Assembly: GCA_902610815.1 (NCBI GenBank)
Contig: CACLXG010000001.1
Span: 467,573-531,572, forward strand
DNA: 64,000 nt
Direction of reading: 5' to 3'
Source of the DNA: an uncultured Candidatus Actinomarina sp.
GTDB taxonomy: Bacteria; Actinomycetota; Acidimicrobiia; Actinomarinales; Actinomarinaceae
In this document: positions 39,702-49,644 of the stretch, in pieces
Layout: each line of letters begins with the position of its first letter
Position numbering within the stretch: the stretch's first letter is position 1
Position numbers and translations under genes: made by a program
Notes under the pieces: generated by a model
Databases searched by the model: none
What the model saw: only the letters and a program-made list of their open reading frames with translations
What the model was told of the DNA's origin: nothing

Positions 39702-40699
39702 AATTCTGAGGACTTAATATATTCAGCTATGTTATCAATAGCCTCAAATGCTTCCTTAATTGGAAAAAAGTGCCATGCATGCCAAAGTTTATCCCATGTT
39801 TGAAGTTGTACATTTGTATTCTTATCTCTTAATTTTTTCACAAATTCAATTGCATCATTGTAAAGTAATTCATCGGAACAGACCTGGATTAAAGTTTCCG
39901 GAAAACTATTTATATCAGCATAAACTGGTGACAGTACTGGATTAGTGGTACCGTACTCTCCTGCGTAAAACTCTCCAACCTCATACATTCCTTCAATAAT
40001 TATTGTTACATCTCTGTTTTTGAGATATCTTTTATCTTGAAACCCGTCTGACAAATCAAGCCAAGGTGAAAGCAAAATGAGACTGTTAGGATTATACATA
40101 AACCCATCATCTACTACAAGGCCTGTGGCTAAACCTCCCCCAGCTGATTCACCCATCCAAATTGAGTGTTCGTCTTTATGAAGGGCGTCAATAAATTCTA
40201 CAGCTATCTTTGCATCTTCATGTGCAGCAGGAAAGTTATGTTCAGGACTCAGCCTATATTCAAAAAAATAAATCACTAAATTTGATTTTTGAGAAATGAT
40301 TGAAACAAAATTTTTATGTGACTTAATACTTCCCGCAAAATAGCCACCTCCATGAAAATAAACACCATACTTTCCACTCTCTGCATTTTTTGGAGTAAAT
40401 TTATAAATTTTGACAGGAGAATCTTTAAGTTCTTCGATTTGAACTTCATCATTAAAAGGTAAAATTCTTTCACCTGAATTATTGAGGTTTACTCTTGAGT
40501 CAATAGCATAATCTAAACGATCTTGGAATGTAGGATTTTTTCTTGTTACATCGAGCCTAATTCGATCACGTACTTTGCGAAGTTTTAATATGTTTACATA
40601 CAAAGGAGTCCTAACAAATAATGGAAGTTTTGGGATGATTTCAATTGTAAATTTTTCAAGAATTAAAGCTAATAAACTTGCCATGTTTAAATTATACAC
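39686..40699 (-). CDS. Alpha/beta hydrolase (HSL/acetyl esterase-like)
   Basis: VYFHGGGYFAGS oxyanion motif; WMGESAGGGLATGL nucleophile elbow. Confidence 0.9.
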   Translation of the reverse strand: MYNLNMASLLALILEKFTIEIIPKLPLFVRTPLYVNILKLRKVRDRIRLDVTRKNPTFQDRLDYAIDSRVNLNNSGERILPFNDEVQIEELKDSPVKIYKFTPKNAESGKYGVYFHGGGYFAGSIKSHKNFVSIISQKSNLVIYFFEYRLSPEHNFPAAHEDAKIAVEFIDALHKDEHSIWMGESAGGGLATGLVVDDGFMYNPNSLILLSPWLDLSDGFQDKRYLKNRDVTIIIEGMYEVGEFYAGEYGTTNPVLSPVYADINSFPETLIQVCSDELLYNDAIEFVKKLRDKNTNVQLQTWDKLWHAWHFFPIKEAFEAIDNIAEYIKSSEFHSSK

Positions 40700-40735
40700 C
40701 TTTAGTTGTGTACAAAAAAAATATATAATAGATTC

Positions 40736-41815
40736 ATGAAAAACGCTAAAGGATCATTAGCTATTTTAGGATCTGGTGAAACAAGCCCAAACTTAGTTAG
40801 TGTGCATAGAGAGCTGCTTAAAGGGTTAGATGATTCTTCAAACATTTTTATGATTGACTCACCATTTGGATTTCAAGAAAATGCTAATCAACTCGTTGAA
40901 AAAATTATAGATTTTTACAAAGTAAGTTTAAATGTTGAGCTGAAACTATCTAGTTACAGAAAAATTGAAGAATTAAATACAAAATCGTTCTTTAAATCAA
41001 TTCAATTATTAGAAAATGCATCATTTATTTTTGCTGGGCCAGGAAGTCCTAGTTATGCCAGCAAGTTATGGCATGGTAATGAATTTGAGCAAACTTTAAA
41101 AAATCATTTGATAAAGGGTGGTAATAGCTTATTTGCAAGTGCAGCGGCCTCTACTCTTGGAGAATATACATTACCTGTTTATGAAATTTATAAAGTAGGT
41201 CAAGATCCTTATTGGGAAAAAGGGTTAAATATTTTAGATGTTTATGGTCTGTCATGTACAGTAGTTCCTCACTTTAATAATGCAGAAGGTGGAAATCATG
41301 ATACTAGCTTTAGTTATGTTGGCGAGAATAGAATGAAGGCTCTTTTAGATAAGTCTTATTCAAACATTCTTGGCGTCGATGAACACACTGCATTAATTAT
41401 TTCTGGAAAAAATGAAACATTTAAAGTTGTTGGATTAGGCAATGTAACTGTATTAAACAAAGAAGGAGCTCATATCTTCGAAAAAGATTCTGAAGAAAGT
41501 TTAAATACTTTACAAAAGTTATTGGTATCTGACAAAAAGAGCTCTGTCAAAAAAATAGATAGTATTGAAACTGAGATAACTTCTGCAGATAAATCCACTT
41601 TAAAAGAAATTGCTAATTTAGAAATTCAAATAGAGTCTTATAAGAAGAACAATGAGCGTTTTGAAATGTTAGTTGAAAAACTAATATTACTAAGGTCGAA
41701 GTTGAGAAATGAAAAAAATTATGAGCTTTCTGATGAAGTTAGAGATATATTAGAATCTTCTGGTTTGCAAGTAGAGGATTCTGAAAAAGGTGTTCAGTGG
41801 AAAATTATTGAATAG
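40736..41815 (+). CDS. Peptidase S51/cyanophycinase-like domain fused to CysS C-terminal-like domain
   Basis: GSLAILGSGETSP; FAGPGSPSYASKLW; FASAAASTLGEYTLPVYEIYKVG. C-terminus LVEKLILLRSKLRNEKNYELSDEVRDILESSGLQVEDSEKGVQWKI resembles the CysRS C-terminal element. TATAAT 6 nt before ATG at 40736. Confidence 0.7.
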   Translation: MKNAKGSLAILGSGETSPNLVSVHRELLKGLDDSSNIFMIDSPFGFQENANQLVEKIIDFYKVSLNVELKLSSYRKIEELNTKSFFKSIQLLENASFIFAGPGSPSYASKLWHGNEFEQTLKNHLIKGGNSLFASAAASTLGEYTLPVYEIYKVGQDPYWEKGLNILDVYGLSCTVVPHFNNAEGGNHDTSFSYVGENRMKALLDKSYSNILGVDEHTALIISGKNETFKVVGLGNVTVLNKEGAHIFEKDSEESLNTLQKLLVSDKKSSVKKIDSIETEITSADKSTLKEIANLEIQIESYKKNNERFEMLVEKLILLRSKLRNEKNYELSDEVRDILESSGLQVEDSEKGVQWKIIE

Positions 41816-42626
41816 CTTTTGGATAGTGTCCCAATAACTTAAATTCTTTAGAAACTTTACTTATTTTTTCCTCAAGCTCAGATTGTTTTTCCAAGTTTTC
41901 TAATTCATAATCAATATAAAATTTATACTCCCAAGGTCTTCCCAGTATTGGTCGTGATTCAAGTTTTGTAAGGTTTATATCCAAATCACTAAAAATATTC
42001 AAAGACTTTAAAAGCGAACCTGGCTTATCATCAGATATGAGCACTGATGAAACCTTATTTTTTACTTGATTCTGATCTAAATCTATATTTCCAATAAGAA
42101 GAAATCTGGTATAGTTTTCCTCATGATTTGATATATTTTTTTCTAAAATCAAAAATCTTTCATCGCTTTCAAAATGATCTCCAGCAATCGCAGCAGTAGT
42201 TAGTTCATTATTTTCTAAAATTTCAAATACACTTCCAGCAGTATCAAAGACTGGAGTGATTCTAAACTTATGCTTCTGTATATACTTGCTGCACTGTTGT
42301 AATGCCTGTGGGTGAGAAATAACATTTGTAATATTTGCTATATCTGAACCAACTAAGCCTATTAAACTGTGGTTAATTCTATGAACATACTCAGCAAATA
42401 TTTTTAGACCACTGTCTATAAGCTCTTCATATGCTTCATTCACAGTACCTGCGATTGAATTTTCAACAGGTAATAATCCAATGCCAGAATCAGACTTTAC
42501 ATATGATATTAACTCAGTAAATGTCTCAGTTGGATGATACAGATAGTCCGGATATTCCTTTTTTAAAAGTTCCTCTGAATATGAGCCAGATGAACCTTGG
42601 TAAGCAATTGTTTGATTATTTTTCAT
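41805..42626 (-). CDS. pheA: Prephenate dehydratase
   Basis: IAYQGSSGSYSEELL; GLLPVENSIAGTVNEAYEEL; KLESRPILGRPWEYKFYIDYE. Start revised to MKNNQTIAYQG. Confidence 0.94.
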   Translation of the reverse strand: MKNNQTIAYQGSSGSYSEELLKKEYPDYLYHPTETFTELISYVKSDSGIGLLPVENSIAGTVNEAYEELIDSGLKIFAEYVHRINHSLIGLVGSDIANITNVISHPQALQQCSKYIQKHKFRITPVFDTAGSVFEILENNELTTAAIAGDHFESDERFLILEKNISNHEENYTRFLLIGNIDLDQNQVKNKVSSVLISDDKPGSLLKSLNIFSDLDINLTKLESRPILGRPWEYKFYIDYELENLEKQSELEEKISKVSKEFKLLGHYPKAIQ

Positions 42627-43053
42627 TAATATACTCCAGTGCTTCAATATATCCCTGCACACCTGTTCCAATAATTGATTTATTACAAATATCAGAAATT
42701 AAATTTGTTTTTCTAAATTGTTCTCTATGGTTTATATCTGAAATATGAACTTCAACTATTTCATTGTTTTGTGCATAAATCTGAAGGGCGTCTCTTATTG
42801 CAATACTTGTATGCGTGTATGCTCCAGGGTTAATCACAATCCAGGAATTTTCAATATTGATTAGGTTTTGTATATAATTTACAATCTCGCCTTCAATATT
42901 TGATTGAAAAAAAACAGTTTTGATTTTTAACTTTTTAGCTTCAGAATTGACTAAATTTTTTAGCTCATCATAGCTTGTTGAACCGTATTCTGTAATTTCT
43001 CTTATGCCTAAAAAATTCAGATTAGGACCATTGATAAAATATATATTTTTAAT
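42616..43053 (-). CDS. aroQ: 3-dehydroquinate dehydratase type II; apparent AUU start overlapping the aroB stop
   Basis: FINGPNLNFLGIREITEYG...FFQSNIEGEIVNYIQ...IVINPGAYTHTSIAIRDAL...HISDINHREQFRKTN; no ATG/GTG/TTG in frame before the conserved N-terminus; GAGGTGAT SD immediately upstream. Confidence 0.9.
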   Translation of the reverse strand: MKNIYFINGPNLNFLGIREITEYGSTSYDELKNLVNSEAKKLKIKTVFFQSNIEGEIVNYIQNLINIENSWIVINPGAYTHTSIAIRDALQIYAQNNEIVEVHISDINHREQFRKTNLISDICNKSIIGTGVQGYIEALEYINEK

Positions 43054-44041
43054 TTTGAATCACCTCAATCAATTCATCGAAACTTATGCTAATTAGATTA
43101 GGATGTGATATGTCTGACAATAAAACAATATCTACGGAATCAGATTTACTTTTTTTATCATCTTTTAAAATTTCTAACAAGTAATCAATACTGTTTTCAA
43201 ATTCATATGATTTTTTGTAATCAAGTTTTTCTAAATATGATATATATAAATCAATTACTTCTTGTGGTAAACCAAAATGTTTTTTTGATAGCCCAAGTTC
43301 ATAAATCATTCCTATAGCTACAGCTTCACCGTGTGATAAAGTGAACTTTGAATCTTTCTCAATTAAGTGCCCTATTGTATGTCCGAAATTTAAATATTTT
43401 CTTTTTCCAGTTTCTAAATAATCTTCTTTTACAATATCTTCTTTGATTTGTATTCCTTTTTTGATTGTATCAGTATCTATTTTGAAATTATCTGTAGTAA
43501 CCAATTTATTAAATATTTCTTTACTACCAATTAATCCGTGTTTTACAAGCTCAATTAAGCCATCTTTATAATCTTTATCTTTCAATGTATTGAGGAGTTC
43601 AAAACACACAACAACACCCTTGGGTAAATTAAAAGTGCCAATCTGGTTTTTTCCATAATCATTATTAAAACCATTTTTACCTCCATGAGATGCATCAACC
43701 ATAGCTAATAAAGTAGATGGTACTAATGTGAACCCAACACCCCTTTTATATGTACTTGCAGCAAAAGAACAGAGGTCGAGCAAAACTCCACCTCCAATAA
43801 TTACTATTTCGTCTAATCTATTTAAATTTGATGAAAACATTATTTCCCAAATTTTTTCAACTGTTTCTAAATTTTTTGTTTCTTCAGAAACATTTAAATA
43901 AACATGACTTACATTAACGTTGTTATGTAATTTAAATTGCTCAAGGGAAGAATCCAGAATAATTAACCCCTCATTTGGTAAATCTTCATTAATATATTTG
44001 ATTAACTCTTCAGTGCTATTTAGATAAATATTTTTAAGCAT
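43049..44041 (-). CDS. aroB: 3-dehydroquinate synthase
   Basis: VIIGGGVLLDLCSFAASTYKRGVGFTLVPSTLLAMVDASHGGKNGFN; LNFGHTIGHLIE; SHGEAVAIGM. Confidence 0.95.
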   Translation of the reverse strand: MLKNIYLNSTEELIKYINEDLPNEGLIILDSSLEQFKLHNNVNVSHVYLNVSEETKNLETVEKIWEIMFSSNLNRLDEIVIIGGGVLLDLCSFAASTYKRGVGFTLVPSTLLAMVDASHGGKNGFNNDYGKNQIGTFNLPKGVVVCFELLNTLKDKDYKDGLIELVKHGLIGSKEIFNKLVTTDNFKIDTDTIKKGIQIKEDIVKEDYLETGKRKYLNFGHTIGHLIEKDSKFTLSHGEAVAIGMIYELGLSKKHFGLPQEVIDLYISYLEKLDYKKSYEFENSIDYLLEILKDDKKSKSDSVDIVLLSDISHPNLISISFDELIEVIQN

Positions 44042-44534
44042 TTTGGGTTTCCATTATTTCTAATACTTTGCTTGTAGTATCTTTGACATTCTCAGTGGAA
44101 ATTTTATATTCCATCATCTCGTACCTTTTTATTCTATTTTTATATCTACTTTCAAGTACTTCTCTTCCAGTACTAACTAGTGGTCTGTTGGTATTTTTAA
44201 TTCTTTCCCAAAGGCTTTCAAAGTTAAGACTTAAATAAATGGTTTGATTACTTTTAAGTAAATTCTCAAAAATATTGTCATTTTCTATCGCACCACCACC
44301 TAAAGAAATTAAATTAAATTTGTTTTGATTTGCAAAAAATTCTTTTTCTTCAATTTCTCTAAAAAAAGTCTCTCCTTTTTCTTCAAATATATTATCTATT
44401 TGACCATACTTATTCTCTATACTTTCATCCAAATCAATACACGTATATTGAGTTTGCTGTTTTATATTATTTAAAATCGTAGTTTTACCAACACCCATAA
44501 ATCCACATATATAAAATGAATTATTCATTTTCAT
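44034..44534 (-). CDS. aroK: Shikimate kinase
   Basis: ICGFMGVGKTTILNNI Walker A; FFREIEEKEF; LGGGAIEN. Confidence 0.93.
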   Translation of the reverse strand: MKMNNSFYICGFMGVGKTTILNNIKQQTQYTCIDLDESIENKYGQIDNIFEEKGETFFREIEEKEFFANQNKFNLISLGGGAIENDNIFENLLKSNQTIYLSLNFESLWERIKNTNRPLVSTGREVLESRYKNRIKRYEMMEYKISTENVKDTTSKVLEIMETQNA

Positions 44535-45702
44535 ATTTCATAGACCATGTTTTATTTGCCAAATTAAAGCTATCAAGAGTTATATCTTTTATTTCATTAA
44601 CTCTTTTTAAAATTACTTCTTTATTATCTCCACCTGTATTTTCAATCAGGGAATTTAAAAGATCTATAGATATTACACTTTCAAAAATTGGAACAGCTCT
44701 AGGCACAGCACAGGTGTCAGATCTCTCATAGGTAGTTTCCGTCTCTTTCTGTGATGCTAAGTCAACACTCTTTATAGGAGTCAAAGTTGTACTTATAGGT
44801 TTTAAATAAGATGTTATCATAATTGGCTCTCCTGTTGACATGCCTCCTTCAAATCCTCCTAAATTATTTGTAATTCGTTCAACATTTCGTTCATTTAAAA
44901 CTATTTGATCTTGTACGCCAGTACCAAAATCTTTAGATGCCTCTATACCACTACCAACCTCAACAGCTTTAACGCTCTGTACAGACATGATTGATGAAGC
45001 AAGTTTTGCATCCAGCTTTCTATCAAAATGAACATAGCTACCGCACCCTGCAGGGAAATTTTTTGCCAATAATGTTATAGAGCCACCTAAAGTGTCTTTT
45101 TTCTTTCTTGCCTTTAAAATTTCATTTATCATTAATTCACTTGCTTCTTTATTCGGACAGGATACTTCAGATTCATCAACAAGTTTTTTAATTAGACCTA
45201 TGTCTTCTAAATTAATATTTTCTAACTTTTGCTCGCCAATAGATGAAACATAACCAACAAGTTCAACACCAAGTTGAGTTAAAACTTGATGACAGATAGC
45301 TCCAATTGCACATCTAATTGCAGTTTCACGAGCACTTGCCCTTTCAAGTGAAATCCTTATGTCATCATGTTTATACTTAAATGTCCCGACTAAATCAGCA
45401 TGTCCTGGACGAGGAACTACGAAAGGATCTATTTCTTTATCCTTCCAATTTTTCCAGTCTTTATTGATTATCTTTATTGCTATCGGACCGCCAGTTGATA
45501 AATTGTTAATGACTCCAGAAGTAATAAAAATCTCATCTTTTTCTATATTCATTCTTCCACCAGAACCTAAAGATTTTTGCCTTCTTGCTAGAAACTCGTC
45601 AATATAATTTTTACTTACCTCAAAATTTGATGGAATACCTTCTATAATTGCTGTTAATTCTGGTCCATGACTCTCACCAGCAGTCAGATATTTAATTTTC
45701 AT
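44521..45702 (-). CDS. aroC: Chorismate synthase
   Basis: LTAGESHGPELTAIIEGIP; RRQKSLGSGGRMNIEKDE; RPGHADLVGTFKY; RASARETAIR. Confidence 0.96.
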   Translation of the reverse strand: MKIKYLTAGESHGPELTAIIEGIPSNFEVSKNYIDEFLARRQKSLGSGGRMNIEKDEIFITSGVINNLSTGGPIAIKIINKDWKNWKDKEIDPFVVPRPGHADLVGTFKYKHDDIRISLERASARETAIRCAIGAICHQVLTQLGVELVGYVSSIGEQKLENINLEDIGLIKKLVDESEVSCPNKEASELMINEILKARKKKDTLGGSITLLAKNFPAGCGSYVHFDRKLDAKLASSIMSVQSVKAVEVGSGIEASKDFGTGVQDQIVLNERNVERITNNLGGFEGGMSTGEPIMITSYLKPISTTLTPIKSVDLASQKETETTYERSDTCAVPRAVPIFESVISIDLLNSLIENTGGDNKEVILKRVNEIKDITLDSFNLANKTWSMKYENE

Positions 45703-46507
45703 AATCTATCCTTTCTAAAATTTCCTTGTAAACTTCGTTAAATTTTATACTTTGTCCTGTCCATATGTTAAACGATGAAATTGCTTGAGCAATTAACATT
45801 ATTCTCCCATCAATTGTTTTTACATTTTTGGGAAGTTCACTTGTTAATTGTTTAGTTACACCATATCCAAAGTTATAGAACAATTCTAATTTTGAAAAAT
45901 TAAGGTGACTTATAGGCAATTTTTCATTTTCATATGGTGGCATTCCCAGTGGTGTAGTGTTTATAATGACCTCAACATCACCAGCAATCTCATTAAGCTC
46001 CGCATAAGTTAAGTCTCCATCCGTTTTATTTCTAGACACTATATCGACCTTATTATTTTCTGATAACGTATACTTTGCAGTTTGAGCACTTCCTCCACTA
46101 CCAAGAATAAGAACATACTTATCAATAACATCAAAATTGATAAATTCAAAAGTTTGGTTAATACCATCGACATCTGTATTTGATAATGAAACAATGTTGT
46201 CATCTACTTTTACAGTATTTACAGCTTTAATATTATCAACTTCTAATGATGGCGAGACATTCTTTAAATCTTTAGATAAATTATAAATTTTTTCTTTATG
46301 CGGAATTGTTACGTTATATCCATCAAAATTATTATTTAAACTTTCAAAGATATCTAAAGTAAAATTCTCAATTGGTAATTTTTTATAAGCAATATCAATA
46401 TTTGAGATCATAGAAAGACTTTGATGTATTTTTGGAGAAAATGTCTTTATTAATGGCCAACCTATTATCCCTAATCTAATTGTCATAATTTGCTCCAATT
46501 TTTTCAA
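45692..46507 (-). CDS. aroE: Shikimate dehydrogenase
   Basis: GIIGWPLIKTFSPKIHQSL; GYNVTIPHKEKIY; LGSGGSAQTAKYTL; NTTPLGMPP. Confidence 0.93.
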   Translation of the reverse strand: MKKLEQIMTIRLGIIGWPLIKTFSPKIHQSLSMISNIDIAYKKLPIENFTLDIFESLNNNFDGYNVTIPHKEKIYNLSKDLKNVSPSLEVDNIKAVNTVKVDDNIVSLSNTDVDGINQTFEFINFDVIDKYVLILGSGGSAQTAKYTLSENNKVDIVSRNKTDGDLTYAELNEIAGDVEVIINTTPLGMPPYENEKLPISHLNFSKLELFYNFGYGVTKQLTSELPKNVKTIDGRIMLIAQAISSFNIWTGQSIKFNEVYKEILERIDYEN

Positions 46508-47744
46508 GATCTGAAAAAAAACTAGGGTAAGAATCTGAAATACAATTTATGTTATCTGGTTTAATTCTGTTATTAATTGCTAGGTTTGCAATTACACCAG
46601 TCATAGCTATTCTGTGGTCTTCAAAAGTTTTAATTTGTCCTGATTTTAGTTTTTGCAGTCCGTTAACTTTAAAACCATCAGGATTAACTTCTATATTACC
46701 ACCAAGAGTTTGAATAAATTTTTCCATAGATTCTATACGGTCTGATTCTTTTAGCCTTAACTCACCTGCACCGCTAACGGTAGTTGTTCCCTTTGCTTGA
46801 GTCGCCAAAAGAGTGAATATTGGAAATTCATCCACCATGTCAGATACATCTTCTTTACTAATCTTGACAGCAGATAGATTAGATTTTGAAACATGTATAT
46901 CTCCTACTGATTCATTATTTTGGACTTCTAAATTTTCAATTGATATTTTTGCGTTCATTCTTTTTAGTATTTTAAGGAAACCAATTCTTCTCTCGTTGAG
47001 TAAAACGTCTTTAATGATTAATTTTTTACTTTTCATAAGCCCAAGAGCTATCAAAAATGCTGCTGAAGAAGGGTCTCCAGGCACAGTATAATTAATATTT
47101 CTAAGGCTTTGTATAGGCTCTATAGTTATAGAATTACCAAGTCTCACGGTATTTACTCCCATTAAATTTAACATTCGTTCAGTATGATCTCTTGTTGGCA
47201 TCTCTTCAGTAACAGTCGTCGGAAATTTATCATGATATAGTGATGCAAGAAGAAATCCACTTTTAACTTGTGCACTTGGTTTTTCTGAATGAATACTTTC
47301 AAATTTATAATCTTTTGGCTCAAAATTAATTGGTAATTTACCATTGGAATCTTTAATAGCAGCACCCTTTTCATTAAGTGGCTTAACTATTCTCTTCATT
47401 GGGCGTTTGATTAATTGTGAACTACCGGTCAACTCAGATCTGAAATTTTGTTTTGACAGTAGACCTATAAGAAGCCTTGCAGTTGTACCCGAATTTACTG
47501 CATCAATTGGATCTTTTGGTTGTTTTAAGCCACGTAACCCTACTCCGTGAATCTCAACTTCATTTTTGTTTGTTTCATTTATTTCTACACCTAATTGTCT
47601 AAAGATCTGTATCGTAGCCTTAGTATCTCCAGACAATAAAATATTTTTGATGCTTGAAACTCCAGTTGCTAAAGAGCAAAGAATTACTGCTCTATGAGAA
47701 AGAGATTTGTCACCAATAATACTTAAAGAGCCTTGAATTTTCAC
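46476..47744 (-). CDS. aroA: EPSP synthase
   Basis: GDKSLSHRAVILCSLATG; NSGTTARLLIGLL; RLKESDRIESMEKFI. Confidence 0.96.
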   Translation of the reverse strand: MKIQGSLSIIGDKSLSHRAVILCSLATGVSSIKNILLSGDTKATIQIFRQLGVEINETNKNEVEIHGVGLRGLKQPKDPIDAVNSGTTARLLIGLLSKQNFRSELTGSSQLIKRPMKRIVKPLNEKGAAIKDSNGKLPINFEPKDYKFESIHSEKPSAQVKSGFLLASLYHDKFPTTVTEEMPTRDHTERMLNLMGVNTVRLGNSITIEPIQSLRNINYTVPGDPSSAAFLIALGLMKSKKLIIKDVLLNERRIGFLKILKRMNAKISIENLEVQNNESVGDIHVSKSNLSAVKISKEDVSDMVDEFPIFTLLATQAKGTTTVSGAGELRLKESDRIESMEKFIQTLGGNIEVNPDGFKVNGLQKLKSGQIKTFEDHRIAMTGVIANLAINNRIKPDNINCISDSYPSFFSDLEKIGANYDN

Positions 47745-48580
47745 TATGATAGGTCTCTTTCTCCAAATTTATCTGCTAATGCCCTACGCCAATCAACAGT
47801 ATCTGACAAATAATCTAACATAATTTTCTCGTCATTAATTTTTTGAATTTGTTCAAGTTCTGTTATTAATTTATTTATTAAATCTTTGACATTGTCAACA
47901 TTTGTTAGATACATATCAGAAATCATATTTGGTGACGTCCTAGATAGACGAGTAGCTCCATCAAAACCGCCAGAAGCTAAATTTATCAATTCGTTCAAAT
48001 TTTGCTCCTTCATAGCAAGTGAAACTAAGGCTGAACTTAGAATGTGCGGCAAGTGACTTGTCAAAGAAATTAACTCGTCGTGTTTTGATTGATCAATCCA
48101 TATCTCTTTAGATTCAATAGCTCGTACAAATTCTAAAACTAGTGTTTTACTTTGTTCATCTGTTGACTTTGTTTCACATAGTAAAAATGGTGCCCCTTCA
48201 TACATTTCAGGAGTCGGTACCCACGTACTATTGTCAGCAATACCGCATAATGGATGTCCACCAATTGAGGGGATAGAAGATACATCCATTTTTTTACATA
48301 TAAGCTGTTTTGTACCTCCCAAGTCGACAATAGCTTTTGTTTTCAATGAAGATTGCGAATCAAAATATTTGATAATTTCATTTATAGGTGTAGCTAAAAC
48401 GGTAAGATCATAATCTATTAATTCTTTATGATCCAAAGAAAGAGCCCCAAGTTCTTTTGCACGCCTTACGTTATTTTCTGATATATCAGATCCGCTTACT
48501 TGAATGCCACTATTAACCAACTTGATTCCCAAATTAGTTCCCATTAAACCAAGACCAATAATATGAACTTTTTTTAGCAT
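47744..48580 (-). CDS. tyrA: Prephenate/arogenate dehydrogenase
   Basis: VHIIGLGLMGTNLGIKL; VDLGGTKQLI; IGGHPLCGIADNSTW; LTSHLPHILSSAL. Confidence 0.92.
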   Translation of the reverse strand: MLKKVHIIGLGLMGTNLGIKLVNSGIQVSGSDISENNVRRAKELGALSLDHKELIDYDLTVLATPINEIIKYFDSQSSLKTKAIVDLGGTKQLICKKMDVSSIPSIGGHPLCGIADNSTWVPTPEMYEGAPFLLCETKSTDEQSKTLVLEFVRAIESKEIWIDQSKHDELISLTSHLPHILSSALVSLAMKEQNLNELINLASGGFDGATRLSRTSPNMISDMYLTNVDNVKDLINKLITELEQIQKINDEKIMLDYLSDTVDWRRALADKFGERDLS

Positions 48581-49593
48581 TAAAGTGACCTTCCAACCGC
48601 CTTTGCGACGATTGATGCTTTGGTTATCAAAGTTTCTAATTCGCTAGGTAGTAATGCTTGTGGGCCATCACATAAAGCTTCCTCTGGCCTTGGATGAATT
48701 TCAATTAATAATCCATCAGCCCCAGCAGCTATAGCTGCTAATGCAACTGGCTCAACTAAAGTATTGTCACCTGTTGCATGACTAGGATCAGCAATTACAG
48801 GTAAATGACTGTTCTGCTTCAAAAAAGGAATAGCATTTATATCAAATGTATTCCTTGTAGCTGTCTCATAGGTTCTAATACCTCTTTCACACAACATAAC
48901 ATTCTCATTTCCTCTTGATAAGATGTACTCACTTGCAAGTAATAACTCATCCAAAGTTGCAGACATTCCTCGTTTTAACAAAACAGGCAACTCTGATTCA
49001 CCAACAGCTTCAAGAAGTTTGAAATTTTGCATGTTTCTTGCACCAATTTGTAGAACGTCTACATATTTTTCCATCATTGACAAATGTTGGGCATCCATAA
49101 TTTCACTAAAGAGAGGTAATGAAGTTATTTCGGAGGCCTCCTTTAGCATTTTTAATCCATCTTCCCCCAATCCCTGGAAACTATATGGAGAAGTTCTTGG
49201 CTTAAATGCACCACCTCTCAAACCATTTGATCCTGCATCCTTTGCAGCCATTGCAGTTTCAATTGTTTGTTCCTGTGTCTCTGCACTGTCTGGACCAGCA
49301 ATAATTGCAACTTCATCACCACCAATGGTTAGGTTTTTTATTTGAATTATGGAATTTTCCTTTTTGTAGTTTTTGCTTGCAAGTTTATATGGTTTTCCTA
49401 CTGGAATAACTCGACTTACATTTGGTAAAAGCTTCATCACGGCTCGATGATCATCATTTACTTTTCCACTGACTGCAACGACACTTCTTTCAACACCGTT
49501 TATAACAAGTGGTTCATGTCCTTGCTGTATGGCTTTTTCCTTTACTTTCTCAATATCTTCATCAGTATGTGACTGCTTCATTACTACTATCAA
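48580..49593 (-). CDS. aroF: 3-deoxy-7-phosphoheptulonate (DAHP) synthase, AroF/AroA(beta) type
   Basis: IIAGPDSAETQEQTIETAMAAKDAGSNGLRGGAFKPRTSPYSFQGLGEDGL; VIADPSHATGD. Confidence 0.96.
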   Translation of the reverse strand: MIVVMKQSHTDEDIEKVKEKAIQQGHEPLVINGVERSVVAVSGKVNDDHRAVMKLLPNVSRVIPVGKPYKLASKNYKKENSIIQIKNLTIGGDEVAIIAGPDSAETQEQTIETAMAAKDAGSNGLRGGAFKPRTSPYSFQGLGEDGLKMLKEASEITSLPLFSEIMDAQHLSMMEKYVDVLQIGARNMQNFKLLEAVGESELPVLLKRGMSATLDELLLASEYILSRGNENVMLCERGIRTYETATRNTFDINAIPFLKQNSHLPVIADPSHATGDNTLVEPVALAAIAAGADGLLIEIHPRPEEALCDGPQALLPSELETLITKASIVAKAVGRSL

Positions 49594-49608
49594 TTTTCCT
49601 CCTTAAAA

Positions 49609-49636
49609 TAAAAAAATCGGGCTTTTGCCCGATTTT
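49609..49636 (-). terminator. Attenuator terminator upstream of DAHP synthase
   Basis: RNA AAUCGGGC-AAAA-GCCCGAUU-UUUUU: 8-bp stem then a U-tract, in the 5' leader of aroF. Confidence 0.92.
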
Positions 49637-49644
49637 ACACAGCG

